Virus record (IMG/VR): IMGVR_UViG_3300025096_000015
Coordinates: 1 to 63,714 of that record
Direction: 5' to 3' (one strand)
Source: a virus
DNA length: 63,714 nucleotides
Position 1 is the first letter of the stretch, and every line of letters starts with the position of its first letter. This document shows positions 50,460 to 59,021 of the stretch, in pieces. Both the position numbers and the translations under genes were made by a program. The notes under the pieces are model-generated. The model was given only the letters and a program-made list of their open reading frames with translations. It did not search any database and had not been told where the DNA came from.

Positions 50460-51869
50460 ATGACAAAAGAAGAGAGAGTAGATTTTTCAAAATATGGCAA
50501 GGATTTTCAAGAAAAATTATGTCAACTGATCCTACAAGACAGAATTTTTTGCGATCAAATTGAAGAGGTGTTAGATATACAGTTCTTGGAACTAAAGTAT
50601 CTACGCGTCTTCATTGAAAAGGTTTTTTCTTACAGAGAGAAGTACAAAGTTCACCCAACAATCCGCATCATGTTAACGATAATGCGTTCTGAGTTGGATG
50701 ATGAAAATGACGCTACGCAAAAACAAGTGAGAGATTATTTTTCCAGAATTCATAAGTGTGATATGGAAGTTGAAGGAGAAGAGTATATTAAGGACACTGC
50801 TCTTGATTTTTGTAGGAAACAAGTGCTGAAGGAGGCTATGCTCAAGAGTGTTGGTCTTCTCAAGAGTTCATCATTTGATGAAATTGCATGTACTATTAAT
50901 GATGCCCTTAAATTAGGATGTGATAATAATTTTGGATACGATTACCTGAAAGATTTTGAAAAAAGATTTCAAATTAAATCTAGAAATCCCATAACGACTG
51001 GATGGGACTATGTTGACGATATAACGAAAGGCGGGCTTGGCAAGGGAGAGCTTGGAGTGGTTGTCGCTCCTACCGGGGCAGGAAAATCAATGGTTTTGGT
51101 TCATTTAGGAGCACAAGCAATAAAAGAAGGAAAAAATGTTGTTCATTACACTTTAGAATTATCCGATACTGTGGTAGCATCAAGATATGACAGTTGTATA
51201 ACAGGAGTTCCTCTAAAAGACTTGTTTGTATTTAAAGAACAAATTTACGAAAGTGTTCAAGATCTTGAAGGTGGTCTTATTGTTAAAGAATATCCAACAA
51301 AATCTGCTTCTACGAAAACTTTGGAAAATCATCTTGAAAAGTTACGACAAAGAGATTTTAAGGTCGATATGATTCTTGTTGATTATGGAGATCTTTTGAA
51401 ACCAAACGTTATTCGTAAAGAGAAAAGAATGGAGTTGGAATCTATTTATGAAGAGTTAAGAGCAATTGCTCAAAAGAATAATTGTCCTGTTTGGACAGCT
51501 TCGCAAACTAATAGGTCCGGATTGAATGCTGAAGTTATAACAATGGAATCTATTTCCGAAGCCTTTAACAAGTGTTTCGTCGCAGATTTTATTTTTTCCA
51601 TTTCTAGGACAATCGAACACAAAAATACAAACACTGGAAAATTGTTTGTTGCTAAGAATAGATTTGGTCCTGATGGATTGATACATCCCATATTTATGGA
51701 CACCTCAAACGTCAGTATTAAAGTGTTTGAGTCTGTTGATGAATCTATCGACGACATCAACGCTAAAGCAGCCCGAGACAGGGCGGTGAAGGAAACTAAA
51801 GAGCAGGAAATTATATTGAAAGAAAAGTATAAACAATTTAAAAACGGGAGGAACAAGAAAAATGTATAG
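50460..51869 (+). CDS. gp41: Replicative DNA helicase (gp41/DnaB-like)
   Basis: The 469-residue ring helicase unwinds the fork and works with the primase at 4936. The N-terminal domain (1-160) is helical; the RecA-like domain has Walker A APTGAGKS (203-210), Walker B MILVDYGDLL, the arginine/Gln segment WTASQTNRSG and a C-terminal charged helix. Length matches T4 gp41 (475). AAAAGG precedes the ATG. It overlaps the NrdJ gene by 8 bases. Confidence 0.9.
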   Translation: MTKEERVDFSKYGKDFQEKLCQLILQDRIFCDQIEEVLDIQFLELKYLRVFIEKVFSYREKYKVHPTIRIMLTIMRSELDDENDATQKQVRDYFSRIHKCDMEVEGEEYIKDTALDFCRKQVLKEAMLKSVGLLKSSSFDEIACTINDALKLGCDNNFGYDYLKDFEKRFQIKSRNPITTGWDYVDDITKGGLGKGELGVVVAPTGAGKSMVLVHLGAQAIKEGKNVVHYTLELSDTVVASRYDSCITGVPLKDLFVFKEQIYESVQDLEGGLIVKEYPTKSASTKTLENHLEKLRQRDFKVDMILVDYGDLLKPNVIRKEKRMELESIYEELRAIAQKNNCPVWTASQTNRSGLNAEVITMESISEAFNKCFVADFIFSISRTIEHKNTNTGKLFVAKNRFGPDGLIHPIFMDTSNVSIKVFESVDESIDDINAKAARDRAVKETKEQEIILKEKYKQFKNGRNKKNV

Positions 51870-54276
51870 TAAGGAACATGTGCGAGAAAGTGCATTAAAA
51901 TATTTTAATGGTGATCAGTTAGCTGCTAACGTTTGGGTGACTAAGTATGCCTTAAAAAACAAGAAGGGTGATTTTACAGAAGAGAGCCCTGATGATATGC
52001 ATGTTCGGATGGCGAAAGAGTTCGCTAGAATGGAAGAAAAGTTTGGTGGGAAAACCGCGCTTTCACAGAATGATATCTATGAACTGTTAAAAAACTTCAA
52101 GTACATCGTCCCTCAAGGATCTCCAATGATGGGCATTGGAAACAACTACGTTAACGTTTCTTTGTCAAATTGTGTTGTTGTCGACTCTCCAAAGGATAAT
52201 ATTTCTTCAATTGTTGATTCAGGCAAATATCTCGCCAACTTGTTTAAGCGTCGTTGCGGTGTAGGGCTCGACATTTCTGAACTGCGTCCCGAAAATGCCC
52301 CCGTTAACAATTCTGCAGGTACTACAACTGGAGCTTGGTCTTTTGCGGACTTCTATTCTTACGTATGTCGTATGATCGGGCAAAATGGAAGACGCGGCGC
52401 ACTTATGATCACGATGGATATAAAGCATCCAGATATTGAACAATTTGTGGCAATGAAAAACGACTTAACTAAAGTAACTGGCGCAAATGTATCTGTAAAG
52501 ATAAGTGACGAGTTTATGAAAGCGGTAGAAGACAAACAACCGTTCACTTTACAGTTTCCTGTTGACTCTAACAACCCAGACATAACGAAAGAGATACAAG
52601 CAGAAGATTTGTGGAATCTTATTGTAGAATCAGCCACTAAAACAGCTGAACCCGGCTTAATGATGTGGGACAATATTATTAATAACCTGCCGGCAGAGAA
52701 TTATGCCGATGTTGGGTTCAAAACATTAACGACTAATCCCTGCGGAGAGATTCCTCTCTCTGCTTACGACAGTTGCAGGTTGATATCAATTAATTTAAAG
52801 AACTTTGTCGTCAACCCGTTTAAGAGTCCAAAATTTGATTTCCATAAATTTTATGAAGTGGCAACGCAAGCCATGAGGCTCTCAGACGATCTGGTTGAGC
52901 TTGAAATCGAAAAGCTTGAAAAGATTATCAAGACATGCGATACAAAAGATGAAAAAGCGTTATGGAAAAATCTTTTAAAAGCTTGTCGCGACGGCAGAAG
53001 GACAGGCCTTGGCACGCACGGGTTGGCTGATGCGATTGCTTGTTTGAATCTTCGATACGATTCTGATGAAGCTTTAAAAGTAATAGAAAAGATTTATGAA
53101 ACCTTGAGAGATGCTGCATATACCGAAAGTATTAACCTTGCCAAGGAACGAGGCATGTTCCCAGTGTTCGATTGGGACAAAGAGAAAACGAATTCCTATA
53201 TCTCGAGATTGCCGAAAATTTTGCGGGAAAAAATTTCTAGATTTGGAAGGCGCAATATTTCTATTCTAACGAACGCTCCTACCGGTTCTGTTTCTATTAT
53301 GTCTCAGACTAGTTCTGGCATTGAACCCGTTTTTAGGAATTCTTACAGACGTAGAAGAAAGCTTTCTCACAATGAAAAAGATGTCACACCGGACTACATT
53401 GATGAACTCGGAGACAAGTGGTTAGAGTATGGTGTATTTCATCATAATCTGCAAGAATATCTTGATTTAATGAAAACAGAAAAAATTCCAGACTTTTTTG
53501 TCGAGAGCGATCAAATTGATTGGCCAAGAAGAGTCGATATTCAAGCTGCGATTCAAAAAAGTATAGATCATTCGATTAGCTCAACGATTAATCTTCCAAA
53601 GGGAACAGATCCGAGTGTTGTTGGGGATCTTTATTTTGAAGGGTGGAAAAAGGGGCTTAAGGGAATTACAGTATATGTTGATGGGAGTAGAAGTGGAGTA
53701 CTGGTTACAGACAATGCAGATGCCTCATTCCCGCAAAATGGAGCACCGAAACGACCAGATGAACTTTTATGCGATATCCACCACACCACAATCCAGGGTG
53801 AAAAGTGGACAATTCTTATTGGACTATATGATAATAAGCCTTACGAAGTATTGGGGGGTCTTTCAAATTTGATCGAAATTCCAAAAAAGCATAATCGAGG
53901 AATACTGACGAAGCATAGTTTCAAAACCAGAAACAACAGGTATGATCTACAGATTGGGGAAGGAGAAGACGCTATTTTTATTAAAGGTGTTGTAACAGTG
54001 TTTGACAATCCTACGAATTCTGCTTTTACACGAATGATCTCTCTTGCCCTCCGCCATGGCGCCCGACCAAGTTTCTTGGTTGAACAATTACACAAAGATC
54101 GTGATAGTGATATGTTCAGTTTTTCGAGATGCATTGCGAGAATTCTTAAGAATTATATTCAGAATGGCGAACAAGTGGCAAGTGATAAAGTATGTGAAGC
54201 TTGTGAAAGCGAAGGATTGATTTATCAAGATGGATGCGTAACTTGCGAAACTTGCGGTTATGCAAAATGTGGTTGA
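51862..54276 (+). CDS. nrdJ: Class II (B12-dependent) ribonucleotide reductase
   Basis: This 804-residue single-chain enzyme reduces ribonucleotides using adenosylcobalamin. Visible are the first active-site Cys in LSNCVVVDSP (Cys104), the loop GRRGALMITMDIKHPDIEQF, the radical cysteine motif NPCGEIPL (Cys294, Glu296) and LTNAPTGSVSIM. The C-terminal TSCPD-type region ends in a Cys-rich tail (CEACESEG, CVTCETCGYAKCG) that recharges the active site. It needs no oxygen or second subunit, but does need host B12, which implies a B12-making or importing host. It overlaps the helicase gene; the promoter at 54273 overlaps its stop. Confidence 0.9.
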   Translation: MYSKEHVRESALKYFNGDQLAANVWVTKYALKNKKGDFTEESPDDMHVRMAKEFARMEEKFGGKTALSQNDIYELLKNFKYIVPQGSPMMGIGNNYVNVSLSNCVVVDSPKDNISSIVDSGKYLANLFKRRCGVGLDISELRPENAPVNNSAGTTTGAWSFADFYSYVCRMIGQNGRRGALMITMDIKHPDIEQFVAMKNDLTKVTGANVSVKISDEFMKAVEDKQPFTLQFPVDSNNPDITKEIQAEDLWNLIVESATKTAEPGLMMWDNIINNLPAENYADVGFKTLTTNPCGEIPLSAYDSCRLISINLKNFVVNPFKSPKFDFHKFYEVATQAMRLSDDLVELEIEKLEKIIKTCDTKDEKALWKNLLKACRDGRRTGLGTHGLADAIACLNLRYDSDEALKVIEKIYETLRDAAYTESINLAKERGMFPVFDWDKEKTNSYISRLPKILREKISRFGRRNISILTNAPTGSVSIMSQTSSGIEPVFRNSYRRRRKLSHNEKDVTPDYIDELGDKWLEYGVFHHNLQEYLDLMKTEKIPDFFVESDQIDWPRRVDIQAAIQKSIDHSISSTINLPKGTDPSVVGDLYFEGWKKGLKGITVYVDGSRSGVLVTDNADASFPQNGAPKRPDELLCDIHHTTIQGEKWTILIGLYDNKPYEVLGGLSNLIEIPKKHNRGILTKHSFKTRNNRYDLQIGEGEDAIFIKGVVTVFDNPTNSAFTRMISLALRHGARPSFLVEQLHKDRDSDMFSFSRCIARILKNYIQNGEQVASDKVCEACESEGLIYQDGCVTCETCGYAKCG

Positions 54277-54301
54277 CATTTGTTTTAAAAAGTTTTATAA
54301 T
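54273..54301 (+). promoter_or_regulatory. Perfect consensus sigma70 promoter (TTGACA-17-TATAAT)
   Basis: TTGACA at 54273, overlapping the NrdJ stop, and TATAAT at 54296 are separated by exactly 17 bases, a full match to consensus. AAGGAGG follows at 54307. It drives the small zinc protein, the GroES-like gene, the transglycosylase and perhaps the ParB-like gene. Confidence 0.92.
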
Positions 54302-54318
54302 AAATAAAGGAGGATAAA

Positions 54319-54546
54319 ATGAAACTTAATTATCTATTACCAGAAAAAGAGGCAAACGAACTTTGCGATGGTTCCAGAACTAGAATGAGAAAACATGCAT
54401 GGTCCCCAGGTGGACAATTACGCAAATCCGTCGACGGTTCGGTTGGAACTGAATTTTTTTGTAAAAGGTGCGAGAGGAGATATTGGCACTTTTTTACGTC
54501 AGAACAATACGAAACATACAAAAATCTTTTAGGAGAAGTAGCATGA
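54319..54546 (+). CDS. Small zinc-ribbon-like protein
   Basis: This 75-residue protein follows a perfect promoter and an AAGGAGG site, so it should be strongly expressed early. It contains FFCKRCERRYWHFFTSEQYE, half of a zinc ribbon, with Cys16 and His26 (DGSRTRMRKHAWSPGG) as possible further ligands. It might bind DNA or a host protein. It ends in an ATGA overlap with the GroES-like gene. No family recognised. Confidence 0.6.
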   Translation: MKLNYLLPEKEANELCDGSRTRMRKHAWSPGGQLRKSVDGSVGTEFFCKRCERRYWHFFTSEQYETYKNLLGEVA

Positions 54547-54815
54547 AATTTGAACCAAGAAATAGACACTTGTTAGTGGAAAAGATTGAAAACGAAGAAG
54601 AGAAATCAAATGTTTTATTACCAGAGGGGTACAAAAAAGTTGAAGAATACTCACTATTGCGTGTACTGTCTGCAAGTCCAGATTGCTCTGTGATGGCTAG
54701 AAAAGGTGAAAAAATTATTGTTCCTACACATTTAATTCAAGAAATCAGGGTGGAGCAAGAAGAATTTTCTATTATTCTTGAAAATCATATATGCGGGGTG
54801 GTGTTCAATAAATGA
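54543..54815 (+). CDS. GroES-like co-chaperonin (functional analogue of T4 gp31)
   Basis: The protein is 90 residues from ATG 54543, with AGGAG at 7 bases. The order of segments follows GroES: KFEPRNRHLLVEKIENEE (first strands), SNVLLPEGYKKVEEYSL (mobile loop and strand), LRVLSASPD, ARKGEKIIVPTHLIQEIRVE and ILENHICGVV at the end. T4 gp31 replaces GroES to fold its capsid protein in GroEL; the same role is inferred here. No GroEL is in the window. Sequence identity to GroES is low, so structural confirmation would be useful. Confidence 0.65.
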   Translation: MKFEPRNRHLLVEKIENEEEKSNVLLPEGYKKVEEYSLLRVLSASPDCSVMARKGEKIIVPTHLIQEIRVEQEEFSIILENHICGVVFNK

Positions 54816-55309
54816 TGATGACTTATGCTGAATTAATCTGTGCCGCCGTGTTATCAATTAGTATGCCGAACGCAGAGTTTGCATGTAAGCACATGGACTC
54901 GGTTGTAAAATATTCGGATAAATATGATATCGATCCAGTTATTCTGACTGCACTAATCCATGCCGAAAGCAGATGGAATCCTAAAGTAGAGAGTAAAGCG
55001 GGAGCCTGCGGACTAACCCAAATTATTCCAAAGTGGTCGAGGAAGTTTGGATACATCGGATGCAAACGATTAAAAAATGATCCTGAAATGTCTATAAGAA
55101 AGGGAGCCCAGGTATTAAGTTACTGGGTCCACAATTACGGGAAGGGCAGCTACAGGCTAGGTTTATGCGGATATAATGCCGGATATCGTTGCCGAGGAAA
55201 GAGTAAGATTTTAGACAAGAACGGACACACCAGATATACTCGGAGAATAATGAAGACGTATAGAAAAATAGAATTGGAAATGATACCAGGCTGTATGCAT
55301 CGTGAATAA
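54812..55309 (+). CDS. Secreted lytic transglycosylase (SLT family), probable endolysin
   Basis: This 165-residue protein has a signal-like N-terminus (LICAAVLSISMPNAEFA) and an SLT domain: ILTALIHAESRWNP (catalytic Glu52), AGACGLTQIIPKWSRKFGY and LGLCGYNAGYRC. It cleaves the glycan strands of peptidoglycan. Export through the host Sec system would make it a signal-dependent endolysin; alternatively it could help entry. It follows the GroES-like gene by overlap, away from the membrane cassette at 9895. Confidence 0.8.
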   Translation: MMMTYAELICAAVLSISMPNAEFACKHMDSVVKYSDKYDIDPVILTALIHAESRWNPKVESKAGACGLTQIIPKWSRKFGYIGCKRLKNDPEMSIRKGAQVLSYWVHNYGKGSYRLGLCGYNAGYRCRGKSKILDKNGHTRYTRRIMKTYRKIELEMIPGCMHRE

Positions 55310-55324
55310 AAAAGGAGTAATAAC

Positions 55325-56383
55325 ATGAATGAAGCTACATATTTAAAAAAATTAGTATATGATCCCAATTGGGACAAGAAAAACGTTGAAATTGTCAGTC
55401 TAGATGACATTGTGGCAGGACCACATCAAGTCAATAATGCTGCGAGAGCAAATGGTTTAAATCCGTTTAAACTTGAACAACTTATGTACGAAATTGAAAC
55501 CGATGGTCAATTGGTTCCAGTTAGCGCAAGTAAACTCAGAAATGGGAAGTGGGAATTAAATGATGGTGGCCACAGGTTTAGGGCACTAACGGATCTCAGA
55601 CTTCAGCATCCAAAAAACAAGAAGTATAGCACTATTCGGCTAATTGCGGAGAGTCACCCCAGCGCAGAAGAACGTAATCTTCGTATGCTCAACGACAACC
55701 GAAGATACACATCTAATGAGGCGACGGATGATGATGTGATCTTTCTTATCCATCGTAACATTGCAGATTTAAAAGCTCTTGGAACGGATATCGATGCGAT
55801 AACGATAGAAAAAGTGAGAGAATACGTGAAAGAAAATATTTTCCCTACACCTCATGGAAACAAGGTAAACAGCTTGTCCAGAAAGGTTTATGCAAAACTT
55901 GATAATCCATCTTCAAAGTTTATTGCTCCAGTGAATGATAAGGAAACAATGGATCAGTTTAATGACAACAATCCATGGGGTATGCAATTGCCAACTTCAG
56001 GTCTAAATGATAAAGGCAAATATAATTGGGGTTCTGTTGTCGATGATGACAAAGGCCAATCTTGGGCTGTCTATAATTGTAATCAAGAAACGTGGGTGCG
56101 ACAAAATGTTTCGCATTACTCACTGAAAAAGAAGTTACAACGCGACTGCCCCAAAATTTTAGTTATTGCCTATAACAACAATCTTCGCGCAGGTGATTCG
56201 GATGAATGTCCGGTGCAAAGCTATCGAAAAAACGTTCAAAAACACAAAGATTATTGGAACAGCCATCGTCTGATCACTGAACCACTTATTGACAGGTTGG
56301 TGTTTTTGCCACAAGTGGTAACGGGTCCGAACAAAGAAGATATGCGTCACCTGTACACAGCTAAAGGCAAGAAAATTGTATAA
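55325..56383 (+). CDS. ParB/Srx-like nuclease-domain protein
   Basis: This 352-residue protein has an N-terminal ParB-type domain: EIVSLDDIVAGPHQVNN, ETDGQLVPVSASKLRNGKWE and LNDGGHRFRALTDLRL (GGHR at 81-84). The remaining 230 residues carry no recognisable motif. ParB-fold domains in phages act as DNA-binding or nicking proteins, CTP switches or modification enzymes. There is no ParA or helix-turn-helix visible, so partition is unlikely. AAAAGGAG precedes the ATG. It heads a group with a Rossmann-like and a nucleotidyltransferase-like gene. Confidence 0.7.
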   Translation: MNEATYLKKLVYDPNWDKKNVEIVSLDDIVAGPHQVNNAARANGLNPFKLEQLMYEIETDGQLVPVSASKLRNGKWELNDGGHRFRALTDLRLQHPKNKKYSTIRLIAESHPSAEERNLRMLNDNRRYTSNEATDDDVIFLIHRNIADLKALGTDIDAITIEKVREYVKENIFPTPHGNKVNSLSRKVYAKLDNPSSKFIAPVNDKETMDQFNDNNPWGMQLPTSGLNDKGKYNWGSVVDDDKGQSWAVYNCNQETWVRQNVSHYSLKKKLQRDCPKILVIAYNNNLRAGDSDECPVQSYRKNVQKHKDYWNSHRLITEPLIDRLVFLPQVVTGPNKEDMRHLYTAKGKKIV

Positions 56384-56388
56384 GATGT

Positions 56389-57303
56389 ATGCATACCGTG
56401 AGTGATTTAAGCCGTCACATATATAAAGTCGATGAGCTGGTTGTTGGTAATAGTTTAGAAGCAGTAAGTTATGCATATTTGAATCAAAAACATATCATAT
56501 TGAATGATATAGAAAAACCTCACTTTTTTGATTTTTATGACACAGAAGACGAACTGGATAAATATCTTATTGACGATATAAAATATGAACTGGCGTCCAC
56601 TGATGGGCCAAAAATTGTTGGGATATCTAAACTCGAAGTTTGGGAGAAATTAGTTTTTTGTTTATCCCTTGCCGGGCTCCTCCCAGTGTCAGACAAAGTT
56701 TATTCAATGAGGATCGAGGACGACAACATCTTTAAAATTACAACTAACAATTCAAGAGTCTTGAGATTTAAGTTTAATAAATTGAGAATATTTGACAGTA
56801 AAAACATTAGTGGTTTGGAGAGTCCAAAAGAAGTTGATACTTTTAGAGTTGTTGACTGGATAGATGTTCGTTCTGGAATGAAGCACGAATATGACTATTT
56901 TGGAACTGAGGAAAATTTTGTGAAGGATGTCTATTTTTATCCATCGCCTAGAACCGGAGGTAAACAGAGAAAAGATCTCGTCGCCGTGTCTTACATGACA
57001 AGTAAACAATTAGAAGATTTTGAATATTCAGATACATACGTAAAATTTAAAGTTTTAGATTTGATGAAGAAGGCTGGCATCCGAGGCGCAAGAAATGGAA
57101 GAAGACCCGATGATCCAGAGAAGTATAGTTACTACTCGGTAAAAATTGAACCATCCCGCAGAGAGATTCAAAAAAACGAAAAACCAATGTACGAGGACAA
57201 AGGATCAATTGTGTTCGATTACAGGAAAGAAAGAGAAATCTATTCTCAGTCTGATGGTCGTGAAGGGTATTTAAATAGAGTAGGCGAAGTATTAAGTGCT
57301 TGA
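56389..57303 (+). CDS. Protein with dinucleotide-binding-like start, function unknown
   Basis: This 304-residue protein has VDELVVGNSLEAVSYAYLNQ, HIILND near its start, resembling the strand-loop-helix of Rossmann FAD/NAD enzymes but with VGNS in place of a normal GxGxxG. The middle carries YFYPSPRTGGKQRKDLVAVS and the end is charged. T4-like marine phages carry similar unknown proteins. Its start overlaps no neighbour, and its end overlaps the next gene, suggesting coexpression. The fold assignment is tentative. Confidence 0.5.
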   Translation: MHTVSDLSRHIYKVDELVVGNSLEAVSYAYLNQKHIILNDIEKPHFFDFYDTEDELDKYLIDDIKYELASTDGPKIVGISKLEVWEKLVFCLSLAGLLPVSDKVYSMRIEDDNIFKITTNNSRVLRFKFNKLRIFDSKNISGLESPKEVDTFRVVDWIDVRSGMKHEYDYFGTEENFVKDVYFYPSPRTGGKQRKDLVAVSYMTSKQLEDFEYSDTYVKFKVLDLMKKAGIRGARNGRRPDDPEKYSYYSVKIEPSRREIQKNEKPMYEDKGSIVFDYRKEREIYSQSDGREGYLNRVGEVLSA

Positions 57304-58192
57304 AAGTGGAACAAACATACAACATGCCTTTCACCTGGCTGGTGTTATACCTGTTGCAGGGCAGCCATTAGATTTCAAGTTCCCTTGGCATGATTCCTGT
57401 GTGCCTATTGCTTCTAACTATCTAGCTGTCGAGAGAGCTGTTGTTGAATGTGCATACGCTGGATGTGAAACAATTTGGATTGTCTGTCATGATGATATGC
57501 AGCCCCTCATTCGTCATCGAATAGGCGAAATGATTGAGGACCCTGTGTGGCTCGGAAGAAATATGGATCCTAGACCATCAGAAACAAGAAAACAAATTCC
57601 AATTTATTACGTCCCGATCCACCCAAAAGACAGAGACAAAAGAGATTGTTTGGGTTGGAGTGTATTATACGGAGCATTGGTTGCTTACAGTATTAGTAAA
57701 AAAATAAGTACTTATGTTACACCTAATAGATATTACACAGCGTTTCCATATGGCGTATATCCTCCAGAAATATTGAGAGCATATAGAAAACAAATATCCA
57801 GCGAAAGGCAATTTGTTTTATCTTTTCTGAACACGACAATAAAAGATGGCGAGTACCTGGGATTTACGTTTGATGCAGAAGACTTTAAAAACTGTAGACG
57901 AGAGCTTAGAAAGGAAGGAACTGGTAGATATGCGCCAGGAGAAGGTATGACAGAGAAGATGCTCCCAGTTGAGGAGAGATGGTCAGCTAGAAACTTTCCC
58001 TTAGAGCAAGTGTTTGGCTCCTTATCCTTCAAAGGTGCCTTAGATGTGGAAGTTGACTGGTATTTTAAAATTGATAATTGGGAAGGTTATTGTGAATATA
58101 TGGGCTCAGAGATGAGAAAAGGCATGAAAAGACCGTCAAAAGCGATGTTTGACTACCGTGAATGGAACCCAATTGGCGAGGACAATTTATAA
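57296..58192 (+). CDS. Nucleotidyltransferase-like (GT-A fold) protein
   Basis: This 298-residue protein starts with GTG inside the end of the previous gene. GVIPVAGQPLDFKFPWHDSC, VPIASNYLAVERAVVECAYA and GCETIWIVCHDDMQPLIRHR have the layout of sugar-nucleotide transferases: a loop-rich first strand, a conserved helix and a strand ending before an HDD. The normal GGxGTRL loop is not preserved, so nucleotide choice and activity are uncertain. Together with the upstream gene it may make or attach an unusual modification; that is inference. Confidence 0.5.
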   Translation: MLESGTNIQHAFHLAGVIPVAGQPLDFKFPWHDSCVPIASNYLAVERAVVECAYAGCETIWIVCHDDMQPLIRHRIGEMIEDPVWLGRNMDPRPSETRKQIPIYYVPIHPKDRDKRDCLGWSVLYGALVAYSISKKISTYVTPNRYYTAFPYGVYPPEILRAYRKQISSERQFVLSFLNTTIKDGEYLGFTFDAEDFKNCRRELRKEGTGRYAPGEGMTEKMLPVEERWSARNFPLEQVFGSLSFKGALDVEVDWYFKIDNWEGYCEYMGSEMRKGMKRPSKAMFDYREWNPIGEDNL

Positions 58193-58224
58193 GCTTTTTT
58201 GAATTAACAGGACTAATTAGTAGT

Positions 58225-58581
58225 ATGAAATTAAACAAACAACAACTCAAACAAATCATCAAAGAAGAGCTTGGAGAGGTTTTAAACGAATGGGGACTCT
58301 CTCGAACTATACCAGCTGTTAACGGAGACCAGGCTTTGGGCGAGGTATTTGCGGAACACAAACTTGGCGCCAAAAGCTTAAATCACCCTTTGGCAAAAAT
58401 ATTTTTAAATGCAGACAAGAATCTTATAGAAAATTACGCCGGTTTGATCAGCCAAGTCGGAGGAGCACGAGTTGGCGAACAAAAGGAAGGCCCCGGATTT
58501 GGAGAAGGCGAACCAGCAAAAGACGAGCTTTCAAAGAAAAGAGAAGTTTACCTTGAAGAAGAAGACATCGAGGAAACCTAA
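58225..58581 (+). CDS. Small protein with LKQIIKEEL N-terminal helix
   Basis: The protein has 118 residues from the ATG that opens MKLNKQQLKQIIKEELGEVL. A longer frame from 58162 overlaps the previous gene and lacks this natural start. The N-terminus matches the protein at 6189 and is likely a common docking helix. The tail is charged with KREVYLEEEDIEET at the end. Function unknown. Confidence 0.55.
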   Translation: MKLNKQQLKQIIKEELGEVLNEWGLSRTIPAVNGDQALGEVFAEHKLGAKSLNHPLAKIFLNADKNLIENYAGLISQVGGARVGEQKEGPGFGEGEPAKDELSKKREVYLEEEDIEET

Positions 58582-58597
58582 AAGAGAAAGATAAGAA

Positions 58598-58681
58598 ATG
58601 ATTAAAACAATAGAAGTTGTCTCAATATTAATAGGGGCGCTCGGCATTATTGCCAGCGCTTCTTTTTTGTTATTCATGTAA
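58598..58681 (+). CDS. 27-residue membrane peptide
   Basis: ATG 58598 opens 27 codons: MIKTIEVVSILIGALGIIAS and ASFLLFM. It is a single hydrophobic helix of about 20 residues with one Lys at the start. The gene ends 11 bases before a promoter. A GAGAAAG element lies a little upstream. Such peptides can act as membrane regulators; it could also be a chance frame. Confidence 0.4.
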   Translation: MIKTIEVVSILIGALGIIASASFLLFM

Positions 58682-58692
58682 AAATAAAATGC

Positions 58693-58721
58693 TTGACACG
58701 AAGAGGTAGTTGTGTTATATT
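58693..58721 (+). promoter_or_regulatory. Consensus sigma70-type promoter (TTGACA-17-TATATT)
   Basis: TTGACA at 58693 and TATATT at 58716 are 17 bases apart, again with TTGTGT before the -10. AGAGG lies before the ATG at 58740. It should drive the small gene and the replicative polymerase. Confidence 0.85.
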
Positions 58722-58739
58722 ATCTGCAGAGGTAAAAAA

Positions 58740-59009
58740 ATGAAAACTATTGTTCACGTCAATCAACATATTATTCGCAAGAACACAAAAACTGGTGAGA
58801 GTAAGCCATGTTTAACTGTCAAGACGTATAAAGAAAACAGGTATGCTCACGAAGCTATAATTCGTGATGAGAATGGCAACGAAGTTGCAAAAATTGTGTA
58901 TAGTCCTCATAAACCATTATCTTGTGGTGCAAGATGCTGGATTGAAACTAAATATGATGTAGACACTGTGATACACGAGGATCCTACATCTTTAATGAGC
59001 ATGGAATAG
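58740..59009 (+). CDS. Small conserved-type protein before the polymerase
   Basis: The protein is 89 residues from ATG 58740, with GAGG at 8 bases; an earlier in-frame ATG at 58710 would lie inside the promoter. Segments include VKTYKENRYAHEAIIRDENG, VAKIVYSPHKPLSCGARCWI and ETKYDV. Similar small proteins occur in cyanophage-like myoviruses without known function. It starts the operon with DnaE, so it may be a replication accessory. Confidence 0.6.
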   Translation: MKTIVHVNQHIIRKNTKTGESKPCLTVKTYKENRYAHEAIIRDENGNEVAKIVYSPHKPLSCGARCWIETKYDVDTVIHEDPTSLMSME

Positions 59010-59021
59010 GAGATAAAATTA

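Noticed and set aside
55325-56383. Plasmid-type partition gene (ParB)
   Set aside because: The GGHR motif is present but there is no ParA partner, no clear helix-turn-helix and no parS-like repeat nearby, so partition is not claimed.
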